From an uncultured Clostridia bacterium (GTDB lineage Bacteria > Bacillota > Clostridia > Christensenellales > UBA1242): a stretch of 64,000 nucleotides of DNA. Below the pieces are notes generated by a model that had not been told where the DNA came from, searched no databases, and saw nothing but the letters and a program-made list of their open reading frames with translations. This document shows, one piece after another, positions 1-7,331 of the stretch. Location of the stretch: contig CAKVHA010000001.1 in the NCBI GenBank assembly GCA_934747775.1, positions 124,001 through 188,000 on the forward strand, in the 5' to 3' direction. The position numbers and the translations under genes were made by a program. Position 1 is the stretch's first letter; every line of letters starts with the position of its first letter.

Positions 1-1619
1 TTCGCGACAAAAGCGGAATTGTCCAACTAAAAACACACGACGATAGTTTGCTTAGCACATTATCGCGTGAAAGTGTAGTTACAGTTAAAGGAAAAATTGT
101 TTTAAGAGACGAAGACACCATTAACTTATCCATAAAATCGGGCAAAGTGGAATTAGACCTAGAAGGCTTAAAAGTACTATCGGAATCAAAACACATTTTG
201 CCGTTTGAAGTGGAAGATAGTATGAAAGTGGGCGAAGAGTTAAGACTAAAATATCGATACTTAGATTTAAGAAATGACACAATGCAGCAAATGTTAAAAT
301 TGCGTGCCGATGTTGCGTTTGATACGCGTGTTATAATGCGCGAAATGGGGTTTACAGAAGTTAACACCCCAATACTTACTGTTCCTAGTCCCGAAGGCGC
401 AAGAGATTATTTAGTGCCAAGCAGAGTTCACAAGGGTAAATTTTATGCACTTCCACAAGCGCCACAGCAGTTTAAACAGCTTTTAATGTGCGGCGGTGTG
501 GATAAATATTTTCAAATAGCACCTTGTTTTAGAGATGAAGACCCACGTGCCGATAGGCTTGCTGGCGACTTTTATCAAATCGATATGGAAATGAGTTTTG
601 CCACACAAGAAGATGTTCAAAAGACCACAGAAACTTTAATAGAAAAATTGTTTTCTAAATATAGCAAGTTTCCCACAAACAAAGCACCATTCAAAAAAAT
701 TCCATACAAAGAAGCAATGGTTAAGTTTGGTTCGGACAAACCAGATTTAAGAAACCCAATAGAAATGGTGGGGCTAGAAGATGTTTTTAGTAAAACCACA
801 TTTAAAGCGTTTAAAGACCGCACTGTAGAAGGCTTTGCAGTAGACGCAAGCAAACAGCCGCGCGCGTTTTTCGACGGATTGCAAGACTTAATGCTAAGTG
901 AAAGGGCTGAAGGTTTGGCGTGGGTTAGGGTGCAAGAAGACGGCAGTCTAAAAGGTCCAATAGTTAAGTTTATAACCGAAAAAGAGTGCGAAGATTTAAA
1001 AGCCAAAACAAAAGCGCAAGTTGGCTACGACATTTTTGTTATTGCCGACGCAAGCCCTAAAAAGTGCTACAAACTTGCAGGATTGTTGCGCGATGAAGTT
1101 GGTAAAAAAATGGGCATTATAGATAAATCTCGCACCGAGTTTTGTTGGATAGTAGATTTTCCTATGTTTGAGCTTTCCGACGATGGCAAAATTGAGTTTT
1201 GCCACAACCCATTCAACAAACCAAAAGTTGATTTGGAGCAGTTGTCCAAAATGGATCCGTTAAAAGTGGAAGCTTATCAGTACGACCTTGTTGCAAACGG
1301 TTACGAAGTTGCGTCGGGTGCTGTTAGAAACACCGACAGGGAAATGATGCTAAAACTTTTTGATATTGTTGGATATAGTGAAGACGAAATTATTAAGCGT
1401 TTTGGTACTCTTTATACCGCGTTCCAATATGGTGTTCCGCCACACGCTGGAGTTGCGCCAGGGTTTGAAAGGTTGCTTATGTTAATGCTAGGCATCACAA
1501 ATATTCGTGATGTTGTGCCATTTCCTATGAACAGCAAAGCGCAAGATGTTTTAATGGACGGTCCAATAGATGCCGACGAAAAACAACTAAGAGAACTTCA
1601 CATAAAGTTAAGACAATAA
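1..1619 (+). CDS. aspS: Aspartyl-tRNA synthetase, 5' end cut by window edge
   Basis: Charges tRNA-Asp with aspartate in the cytoplasm. The reading frame is open from base 3 with no real start in the window; the TTG at 48 lies inside the OB-fold anticodon-binding domain (upstream codons read RDKSGIVQL), so roughly the first 50 residues are missing. Class II catalytic motifs are visible: SPEGARDYLVPSR, motif 2 FRDEDPRADR followed by YQID, and motif 3 GVAPGFERLLMLMLGITNIR. An insert between motif 2 and motif 3 fits the GAD domain of bacterial AspRS. The segment after motif 2 reads LAGDFYQID where most bacterial enzymes have QPEFTQID, a small divergence. The gene ends at a strong bidirectional terminator shared with a convergent small gene. 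Confidence 0.95.
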   Translation, partial: RDKSGIVQLKTHDDSLLSTLSRESVVTVKGKIVLRDEDTINLSIKSGKVELDLEGLKVLSESKHILPFEVEDSMKVGEELRLKYRYLDLRNDTMQQMLKLRADVAFDTRVIMREMGFTEVNTPILTVPSPEGARDYLVPSRVHKGKFYALPQAPQQFKQLLMCGGVDKYFQIAPCFRDEDPRADRLAGDFYQIDMEMSFATQEDVQKTTETLIEKLFSKYSKFPTNKAPFKKIPYKEAMVKFGSDKPDLRNPIEMVGLEDVFSKTTFKAFKDRTVEGFAVDASKQPRAFFDGLQDLMLSERAEGLAWVRVQEDGSLKGPIVKFITEKECEDLKAKTKAQVGYDIFVIADASPKKCYKLAGLLRDEVGKKMGIIDKSRTEFCWIVDFPMFELSDDGKIEFCHNPFNKPKVDLEQLSKMDPLKVEAYQYDLVANGYEVASGAVRNTDREMMLKLFDIVGYSEDEIIKRFGTLYTAFQYGVPPHAGVAPGFERLLMLMLGITNIRDVVPFPMNSKAQDVLMDGPIDADEKQLRELHIKLRQ

Positions 1620-1624
1620 AAAAA

Positions 1625-1652
1625 CCCCAACCGCTAATGGTTGGGATTTTTT
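1625..1652. terminator. Bidirectional terminator between aspS and small minus gene
   Basis: Perfect 7-bp stem CCCAACC/GGTTGGG with a 6-nt loop (1626-1645), T-rich on the plus side and A-rich on the other, so it can terminate both convergent transcripts. Confidence 0.9.
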
Positions 1653-1812
1653 ATATGTCCAATTTATATGATATTTGCGTGCGAGTGTTGTTGTACAACT
1701 GGTCGTCCGCAGCTTTAAGTTTGTCACCGTAATTGCTAATTTTCAACGAAAAATACACGGCTATAAAAATAACCAAGCAAACAAGCAAAATGTTAAAAAT
1801 CTTTTTGTTCAT
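1651..1812 (-). CDS. Small single-pass membrane protein, 53 aa, unknown
   Basis: A 53-codon ORF. It starts with MNKKIF, has one hydrophobic helix at about residues 5-23 (ILLVCLVIFIAVYF) and a short polar tail (about 29-53) that could be extracellular or coiled. It is well supported as a gene: AAGGAG sits 7 nt before the ATG, and upstream lies TTGACA (1862-1867 on the minus strand), a 17-bp spacer and TAAAAT (1839-1844). Its stop codon abuts the terminator shared with aspS. No family was recognised. It could be a small stress or cell-division membrane peptide, but nothing in the sequence decides this. The divergent neighbour is an ECF sigma factor gene, so co-regulation is possible but unproven. 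Confidence 0.72.
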   Translation of the reverse strand: MNKKIFNILLVCLVIFIAVYFSLKISNYGDKLKAADDQLYNNTRTQISYKLDI

Positions 1813-1838
1813 AGCAATTCTCCTTACAATTTACATTC

Positions 1839-1867
1839 ATTTTATATTATTATTTCATTTTTGTCAA
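1839..1867 (-). promoter_or_regulatory. Promoter of the 53-aa protein gene
   Basis: Minus strand TTGACA, 17-bp spacer, TAAAAT, 26 nt before the start codon of the 53-aa gene. Confidence 0.75.
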
Positions 1868-1985
1868 TATCTAAAAAAATTTTTTTATAGTTTTCAAATA
1901 AAAAATTGGACAAAAATGTTTTATTTTATGAAGTTTTACTAATATAATGTGATAAAAGTGTACAAAATTATTATGTCACAAATTC

Positions 1986-2014
1986 TTGCTTTTAAAAAAA
2001 TGCTGTGATATACT
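1986..2014 (+). promoter_or_regulatory. Promoter of ECF sigma operon
   Basis: TTGCTT, 17-bp spacer, TATACT, ending 28 nt before the sigma factor ATG. It resembles a housekeeping promoter more than an ECF autoregulated one. Confidence 0.55.
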
Positions 2015-2042
2015 ATGTGTGTAGGAAGATTATTTATGTAGT

Positions 2043-2576
2043 ATGGATAAAAACAAACTTAATTTAGCTTTACTGCAATTGCAATTAGGCAATGGCGATG
2101 CGCTTGACACTATATTTCAACTTACTAGCAAGGCTGTATTTTCAGTTTGTTTGAGCGTTGTTAACAACAACGAAGACGCCAAAGATTTAATGCAATCTAC
2201 CTACATTGTTGTAAAAGAAAAAATAAATTACTACAAACCCAACACTAATGGATATGCGTGGATTCTTACAATTGCCCGCAACCTTAGCATAAACGAAAAC
2301 AAAAAATTAAGTCGTTCTACTCCCACCGATTTTCAAGAAAACGAGTTTGTTGCTACTAGCGAAGATGTGAATAACGACATTCCAGTTTTTAAAATTGCAA
2401 AGCGTGTGCTTAATTCGGACGAACTTACAATTGTTATGTTGCACATTGTAAACGGCTACAAACATCGCGAAATTGCAAAAATTGTAGACCGCCCACTTGG
2501 TAGTGTGCTGTGGAGTTACAACAATTCATTAAAAAAACTAAAGAAATTTATTGAAGGAGGAAAATATGAAAAATAA
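2043..2576 (+). CDS. ECF-type RNA polymerase sigma factor
   Basis: 177-aa sigma-70 family protein of the extracytoplasmic function class, which redirects RNA polymerase to a small regulon. Region 2 lies at about residues 10-90, with the core-binding segment EDAKDLMQSTYIVV and the -10 recognition stretch ending ARNLSINENKK. Region 4, an HTH, covers about 125-170 (GYKHREIAKIVDRPLGSV). Regions 3 and 1.1 are absent, as expected for ECF factors. The downstream membrane protein gene overlaps its last 11 nt, which points to translational coupling and a sigma/anti-sigma pair. The signal it answers to cannot be read from the sequence. Confidence 0.88.
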   Translation: MDKNKLNLALLQLQLGNGDALDTIFQLTSKAVFSVCLSVVNNNEDAKDLMQSTYIVVKEKINYYKPNTNGYAWILTIARNLSINENKKLSRSTPTDFQENEFVATSEDVNNDIPVFKIAKRVLNSDELTIVMLHIVNGYKHREIAKIVDRPLGSVLWSYNNSLKKLKKFIEGGKYEK

Positions 2577-2886
2577 ATTCATTAAAAACGAGTTAAAAAG
2601 AGAAGTGGAACTACTTACCCCAAACGAAAACGAAATGCTTTACTCTATTAAAACCAAAAATGTTGTTCCAAAACGCGTTGTTAACAAAAACATCTCTGTT
2701 ATTAGCGAGCACAATAAAAAACGCAGCCTTTTACCTGTTATTGCTTCTTGCGTGGCTTGTATCGTTTTGTGCGTTGCTATTTTCCTACCTATTGCCCTAA
2801 AGAGTAAAGAAGATTATAAACAATGGGTTGCATCTAAAGACAAAGACACTCAAATTGAGCGTCAAGTAGACGAAAATCAAGATTAG
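2566..2886 (+). CDS. Putative anti-sigma factor, membrane-anchored
   Basis: 106-aa protein starting at the ATG at 2566. The start is fixed by AAGGAGG 5 nt upstream, inside the end of the sigma gene; an upstream in-frame start at 2551 would precede that ribosome site. There is a basic cytoplasmic N-terminus of about 55 residues, one transmembrane helix (about 58-81, VIASCVACIVLCVAIFLPIA) and a short acidic outer tail. No zinc anti-sigma HxxxCxxC motif is present. The role is inferred from gene overlap, topology and pairing with the ECF factor; sequence similarity to a named family was not recognised. Confidence 0.6.
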   Translation: MKNKFIKNELKREVELLTPNENEMLYSIKTKNVVPKRVVNKNISVISEHNKKRSLLPVIASCVACIVLCVAIFLPIALKSKEDYKQWVASKDKDTQIERQVDENQD

Positions 2887-2960
2887 TTTTAATCTTTCTT
2901 TGCGTTTGTTCCCGCAATTATAGGAAAATCCCGCTATTTTTCTTGCGGACTAAAAAATAA

Positions 2961-2994
2961 AACTGGACTTACTTTTTTAAGCCCAGTTTTTTTG
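2961..2994 (+). terminator. Terminator after sigma/anti-sigma operon
   Basis: Stem AACTGGACTT/AAGCCCAGTT with one mismatch, followed by seven or more T. Confidence 0.85.
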
Positions 2995-3009
2995 TTTTTA
3001 AAAACCTGT

Positions 3010-3156
3010 CTATTTCTTGTTTTTATCATCTAGTTTATATTTATAAAATTTTTTATCTTCTGCAAGGTTGATAACTCCACAAGATGCACTACAATATGGA
3101 CAACTAATAATGGTGGTTCTTTTTTTGTTTGCTCTACATAGAATTTTTAAAATTCT
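3010..3156 (-). pseudogene. Remnant of a small zinc-ribbon-like ORF
   Basis: The minus strand is open for 48 codons up to a TAG at 3010-3012. It carries a CPYCSASC cluster flanked by basic residues, then a Lys/Asp-rich tail. The open frame begins right after a stop and has no ATG, GTG or TTG start or ribosome site, so it looks like the end of a decayed small metal-binding protein gene. Frameshift in an upstream start region or pure chance remain possible. The rest of the 2887-3318 gap holds a terminator and a promoter. Confidence 0.3.
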
Positions 3157-3261
3157 TTAAATAACGAACTAGGCTGATAGAAAAAATAATTATATAAAAG
3201 CGTTTATGCGAAAATAAGTAATTATTGGCGTTTTGTTTTATTATGTTTTGAAAAACCAATT

Positions 3262-3290
3262 TTGTGTGTTATTATTAGTTAGCATATTTT
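3262..3290 (+). promoter_or_regulatory. Probable promoter of CYTH gene
   Basis: TTGTGT, 17-bp spacer, TATTTT, about 28 nt before the CYTH ATG. Confidence 0.45.
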
Positions 3291-3318
3291 ATGGGCTCTT
3301 TAAAAAAGGGAGTGGGAT

Positions 3319-3885
3319 ATGAAAAGTGAAATTGAAGCAAGATTGTTGGAAGTAGACACATTTAAGTTTGTGAAAAAACTTAAAGCATGTGGTGCGGAGT
3401 TTGTGGGAGATTGGTTGCAGTTAAGAAATTGCTACGACTTTAATCCTGTTAGAAAAAATAGCTGGATTAGGCTAAGAAAAGAAGGCAAAAAGACAACACT
3501 TACCATTAAAGAAATTAACAACAATAAAATTGACGGAACAAAAGAGAGCGAAATTGAAGTTAGTGATTTTGATACAACTAATGAAATTTTAAACAAATTG
3601 GGATATGTTGCTCGCTCGGTTCAAGAAAATAGACGAGTAAGATATATGCTTAATGGTGTTGAAATTGACATTGATTTTTGGCCATTAATTCCTGCATATG
3701 TAGAGTTTGAAGCCAAAAGCGAGAAAGATATTAAAGATGTTTGCAAATTATTGGGTGTTGACTACTTATCGCTTACATCTAATGATGTTAGTAGTATTTA
3801 CTTGCACTATGGGTTTGACCTAACTAAAATGGGAAACGACCTAAAATTAAGCGATGATGTTAAAAATTTTAAGTTGAATGGATAA
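3319..3885 (+). CDS. CYTH domain protein (CyaB/ThTPase-like)
   Basis: 188-aa member of the CYTH superfamily, whose tunnel-fold enzymes act on triphosphorylated substrates (class IV adenylate cyclase, thiamine triphosphatase, inorganic triphosphatase). The N-terminal signature EIEARLL (residues 4-10) matches the ExExK/R strand. Further charged strands follow: WIRLRKEGKK, TIKE, ESEIEV, RRVRY and a DIDFWP strand, in the order expected for metal and triphosphate binding. The length fits the CyaB-like subgroup. The ribosome site is GGGAGTGGG. A small DUF4236 gene follows 36 nt downstream, before a terminator. Substrate is not predictable from these motifs; tripolyphosphatase activity is the commonest bacterial outcome. 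Confidence 0.82.
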   Translation: MKSEIEARLLEVDTFKFVKKLKACGAEFVGDWLQLRNCYDFNPVRKNSWIRLRKEGKKTTLTIKEINNNKIDGTKESEIEVSDFDTTNEILNKLGYVARSVQENRRVRYMLNGVEIDIDFWPLIPAYVEFEAKSEKDIKDVCKLLGVDYLSLTSNDVSSIYLHYGFDLTKMGNDLKLSDDVKNFKLNG

Positions 3886-3921
3886 TGAATTTTAATATAA
3901 TAAAACAATATGGAGTAAAAT

Positions 3922-4140
3922 ATGGGTGTTAGGTTTAGAAAGAGCATAAATTTGGGTGGCGGAGTTAGAATTAACCTTAGCAAAAGCGGCGTTGGTTTTA
4001 GTGTAGGAAAAGGCGGACTTAGATACACTAAAAAGGCAAATGGCGGCAATAGGATTACTGCGTCTGTGCCAGGTACTGGTGTTTCTTATGTTAAAGATTT
4101 GCCATCAAAAATTTCAACTGAAAGTAAAGATAAAGAGTAA
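3922..4140 (+). CDS. DUF4236 family protein, 72 aa
   Basis: Matches the DUF4236 pattern: N-terminal MGVRFRKSINLGGGVRINLS, then SGVGFSVGKGG, then TASVPGTGVSY, a glycine- and beta-rich small domain. Function of the family is unknown; it is often found alone or at the N-terminus of membrane proteins. Here it is soluble with a short charged tail (about 58-72). It probably shares a transcript with the CYTH gene, as no terminator lies between them. Confidence 0.8.
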   Translation: MGVRFRKSINLGGGVRINLSKSGVGFSVGKGGLRYTKKANGGNRITASVPGTGVSYVKDLPSKISTESKDKE

Positions 4141-4168
4141 AAAGTGGACATAAGATTTTAATTTTATT

Positions 4169-4194
4169 AGTATGGAATTATCCATACTTTTTTT
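4169..4194 (+). terminator. Terminator after DUF4236 gene
   Basis: Perfect 8-bp stem AGTATGGA/TCCATACT with a 4-nt loop, then seven T. Confidence 0.88.
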
Positions 4195-4237
4195 GTGAAA
4201 AAATTTTTGTTAATCAAAAAAAATATTATAAAAATAT

Positions 4238-4266
4238 TTGCGTGTAAAAAAAATTAGTGATAAAAT
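4238..4266 (+). promoter_or_regulatory. pyrG promoter
   Basis: TTGCGT, 17-bp spacer, TAAAAT. Predicted start near 4273, only about 12 nt before the leader hairpin. Confidence 0.6.
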
Positions 4267-4284
4267 TACGATAATAAATATAAC

Positions 4285-4337
4285 AAAAGGAGTTTTTTTT
4301 ACGAGTAGAAATACCCGTAAAAAAAAACTCCTTTTTT
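4285..4337 (+). promoter_or_regulatory. pyrG leader: pyrG leader hairpin / attenuator
   Basis: A 19-bp nearly perfect hairpin (arms 4285-4303 and 4316-4335) with a 12-nt loop, ending in six T, lies between the promoter and the pyrG ribosome site. It has the form of an intrinsic terminator. In Bacillus and Lactococcus pyrG is controlled by CTP-sensitive attenuation through repeated G addition at a GGG start. No GGG is seen at the predicted start here, so the trigger may differ. The 3' arm (ACTCCT) can also pair with the AGGAGG ribosome site at 4345-4350, an alternative fold. Confidence 0.65.
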
Positions 4338-4359
4338 GCATTTTAGGAGGTAAAACAAA

Positions 4360-5955
4360 ATGACAAAGTATATATTTGTAACAGGCGGAGTAGTTTCGGG
4401 TATAGGAAAAGGCATTATTTCGGCAAGTCTTGGCAGGTTGTTAAAAATGCGAGGATATAAAATATTTGTGGAAAAATTCGACCCATATTTAAACATTGAC
4501 CCAGGCACAATGAATCCCAACGAGCACGGCGAAGTTTTTGTGACTGATGACGGAATTGAAACCGATTTAGACCTAGGGCATTATGAAAGAATGATAGATA
4601 TAAACCTAAATAAATTTTCAAACCTAACAAACGGCAAGGTGTTTTGGAAAGTTTTAAATAAAGAAAGAAATGGCGATTATTTAGGCAAAACAGTACAAAT
4701 TATTCCACATATCACAAACGAGATTAAGGACTTTATTAAACAAAATGTGGAAGCAAACAAGCCTGATATTTTAATAACCGAAATTGGCGGCACAATTGGC
4801 GATATTGAAAGCCAGCCGTTTATAGAAGCTATTAGACAATTTTCAATAGAAGTTGGGTCAGAAAACTGCATTTTCTTACACGTGTGTCTTGTTCCGTTTA
4901 TAACAGGCTCCGATGAGTACAAAACAAAACCCACTCAACACTCGGTGAAAGAACTTCAAGGAATGGGCATTAGGCCAAATATAATAATCGCCCGCAGTGA
5001 TGATACAATAGACCAACATCTTTTAAACAAAATCGCAATGTTTTGCAATGTAAAAGAAGATTGTGTCATAAACGACATCACGCTAAAAAACTTGTATGAT
5101 TGCCCAGAGTTTTTGCATAACAAGGGCTTAGACAATGTTGCTTTGCGCGAGCTAAATCTTCCCCAAAACAACATAGACTTTAGCGAGTGGCAAACAATGC
5201 TTAACAAAATGCACACTAGAAACGGCAGCGTGAAAATTGCCGTCGTGGGCAAATATTGCAAGCTTAGAGATAGCTATATTTCCATTGTGGAAGCATTAAA
5301 CCACGCTGGCTACGAAAACGGTGTGTTTGTGGATATAAAATGGGTGGAAGCCGAAGATATTGCGTCCGATGCCGACGCACAAAAGCTTTTAGGAGATGTA
5401 AACGGGATACTTGTGCCAGGTGGTTTTGGAAACCGCGGAATAGAAGGAAAAATATTGGCTTGTAAATACGCCCGCACACACAAAGTGCCATATTTTGGAA
5501 TTTGCCTTGGAATGCAAGTTGCCGTAATTGAATTTGCTAGAAATGTTGCGGGATTGAGTGGTGCAACATCGCGCGAGTTTAATGAAAACGCCCCACATCT
5601 TGTAATAGACCTTATGCCCGACCAACTTGGCAAACAAAAAGGCGGCACAATGCGACTTGGTGCATACACTTGCTTGGTTCAAGACGGCACTATTATGAGT
5701 AGCGCATATGCGGCAAAAACCATTAGTGAACGCCACCGTCACCGCTACGAGTTTAACAACGACTACAAAGATGTGCTTACAAAAAATGGACTTGTTATTT
5801 CGGGAATTGAGCCTAATAAAAATATTGTTGAAACAGTAGAATTAAAAGACCAATATTTTATTGGCGTGCAGTTTCACCCAGAATTTAAAAGCCGCCCAAC
5901 ACACCCACACCCATTATTTGTGTCTTTCATAAAAGCCGCAAAAAACTTTAAATAA
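4360..5955 (+). CDS. pyrG: CTP synthase
   Basis: Converts UTP to CTP using ATP and glutamine, the last step of pyrimidine nucleotide synthesis. The 531-aa length is standard. The N-terminal synthetase domain (about 1-265) opens with the P-loop-like TGGVVSGIGKGI and has the EIGGTIGDIES metal/UTP motif. The C-terminal class I glutamine amidotransferase domain (about 290-530) has the nucleophile Cys382 in GICLGMQ and the His506/Glu508 pair in QFHPEFKSRP. AGGAGG precedes the ATG. The gene is transcribed alone, with its own promoter, leader hairpin and terminator, so control by CTP level at the leader is likely. Confidence 0.97.
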   Translation: MTKYIFVTGGVVSGIGKGIISASLGRLLKMRGYKIFVEKFDPYLNIDPGTMNPNEHGEVFVTDDGIETDLDLGHYERMIDINLNKFSNLTNGKVFWKVLNKERNGDYLGKTVQIIPHITNEIKDFIKQNVEANKPDILITEIGGTIGDIESQPFIEAIRQFSIEVGSENCIFLHVCLVPFITGSDEYKTKPTQHSVKELQGMGIRPNIIIARSDDTIDQHLLNKIAMFCNVKEDCVINDITLKNLYDCPEFLHNKGLDNVALRELNLPQNNIDFSEWQTMLNKMHTRNGSVKIAVVGKYCKLRDSYISIVEALNHAGYENGVFVDIKWVEAEDIASDADAQKLLGDVNGILVPGGFGNRGIEGKILACKYARTHKVPYFGICLGMQVAVIEFARNVAGLSGATSREFNENAPHLVIDLMPDQLGKQKGGTMRLGAYTCLVQDGTIMSSAYAAKTISERHRHRYEFNNDYKDVLTKNGLVISGIEPNKNIVETVELKDQYFIGVQFHPEFKSRPTHPHPLFVSFIKAAKNFK

Positions 5956-5971
5956 TTTATCCCTAATAAAA

Positions 5972-6000
5972 AACAACCTTAAAGTACTAAGGTTGTTTTT
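5972..6000. terminator. Bidirectional terminator between pyrG and uppP
   Basis: Perfect 10-bp stem AACAACCTTA/TAAGGTTGTT, 6-nt loop, flanked by T on one side and A on the other. Confidence 0.9.
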
Positions 6001-6134
6001 ATTGTTATAAGGATTTACAACAGTTTTTTTATTGTTATAATGATATTTATATTATCAATAATGTTATTTTTTAACTTGTTATACATTCTTTAACCTATTA
6101 TAATGTTATTCTTTATTGTATTATAAGGTGATTG

Positions 6135-7040
6135 TTAGCGGGCGATGAATTTTACAAGTAAAATTAAAAAGACTAATGCTAACAGATAATATGAAAAGTA
6201 GCAAAGTTTTTGTTTTTTAACAATTTTTAAAAGTAGATTAATACTAAATATGCCCACAACAAAACTTACTACACACGCTACTATTAACGACAAGCTTCCA
6301 ATTGGTGTGGCACTGGAATTATAATCTTTAATTGCTAAAATCATAGAACCTAATATTGTGGGAATGCTTAGCAAAAATGAGAATGTTGTAACATCGCGTT
6401 TGTTGCACTTTAGCATTAGCCCAGTTGCAATTGTAGAACCGCTGCGGCTAATACCTGGGAAACACGCAAGCCCTTGAGCTGCGCCAATTATTAGAGCTTG
6501 GAAATACTTAATGTTTAGGTTGGTTATGTCGCTATTGGTGTTTTTTAGCGCTGGGCTACTTTCGTGAATAATGGTGTTGTTTTTAACTGTTATTGTGGGG
6601 CTTTGAAACTTTAACAACGCGTCGCCCTGTGGCAACTTTTCGGTTGTTGTTGACAATATAACCGCTTTTTGTGACAAATAGTCGGCAATTTCTAAAATTA
6701 ATGCGGTTGTAATAAAACCGAAAATTACAAAGTTTAGGCTAAACGCTTCGGTTATAAATTTCTTTAAAATTAAAGCAACAATCACGGTTGGAATTGTGGC
6801 AACCACCAACAACTTATTGGTTTTGCAAAGTGGGTGAGTAATAAGCTTCCATATTTCGCGCCTGTACACATAAAGTATTGAAAATAATGTTGCCATATGC
6901 AAAAAAATTGTTAGAGCAAAGTTGTTTCCGTTTATGTTTAGTAGGCTGTAAATAAGCACCAAATGTCCGCTGCTGCTAATGGGCAAAAACTCGGCAACCC
7001 CTTGCACAAAGCCCACAACTATTGCATTAAAAATATTCAA
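6135..7040 (-). CDS. uppP: Undecaprenyl-diphosphatase UppP/BacA
   Basis: Integral membrane phosphatase that recycles undecaprenyl pyrophosphate to the monophosphate carrier for cell wall synthesis; it also gives bacitracin tolerance. The family signatures are present: GVAEFLPISSSGH at residues 14-26 with Glu17, and GISRSGST in the second inverted-repeat half. Several hydrophobic helices span the chain to a C-terminal hydrophobic end. At 301 aa it is about 30 residues longer than usual, because of a polar loop at about residues 130-170 (TTTEKLPQGD through SDITNLN) between the two halves. Single gene, convergent with pyrG. Confidence 0.93.
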   Translation of the reverse strand: MNIFNAIVVGFVQGVAEFLPISSSGHLVLIYSLLNINGNNFALTIFLHMATLFSILYVYRREIWKLITHPLCKTNKLLVVATIPTVIVALILKKFITEAFSLNFVIFGFITTALILEIADYLSQKAVILSTTTEKLPQGDALLKFQSPTITVKNNTIIHESSPALKNTNSDITNLNIKYFQALIIGAAQGLACFPGISRSGSTIATGLMLKCNKRDVTTFSFLLSIPTILGSMILAIKDYNSSATPIGSLSLIVACVVSFVVGIFSINLLLKIVKKQKLCYFSYYLLALVFLILLVKFIAR

Positions 7041-7331
7041 ACTACCGTTCCCCCTTTTTTACATATTATTATTTTTTTCGCCATATTATTACAAAATTTT
7101 AAAGCATTTTATAATATTGTGATTTATTTTATATTGTTTTAAAAATTAAAAATAATACAGCATAGTTGGCTGTTTTTTAAAATTGACCAAACAAATTAAA
7201 TTAAAAACAATTTAAATAGCATTAGATTTAAGTTTTTGTAGCTAAATTGTGGCAAAAATACTTTTAATAACGCGTTTTATGTTGTATAATTAATACTACA
7301 AAAATACAAAACAAAAGGACTTAAGTAAATT
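7041..7331. other. Divergent AT-rich intergenic region
   Basis: 291 bp between the uppP and ychF starts. It holds a good TATAAT at 7285-7290 upstream of ychF, with only a weak -35 (TTTTAA). No ORF or RNA gene is seen. Confidence 0.5.

Noticed and set aside
1675..1890. 71-codon plus-strand ORF
   Set aside because: It is antisense to the 53-aa gene, which has a promoter and ribosome site; this frame has neither.
5996..6126. Short AT-rich repeats (ATTGTTATAA) after pyrG
   Set aside because: Two exact copies plus looser ones in a very AT-rich gap; too short and low-complexity to call a repeat family or CRISPR.
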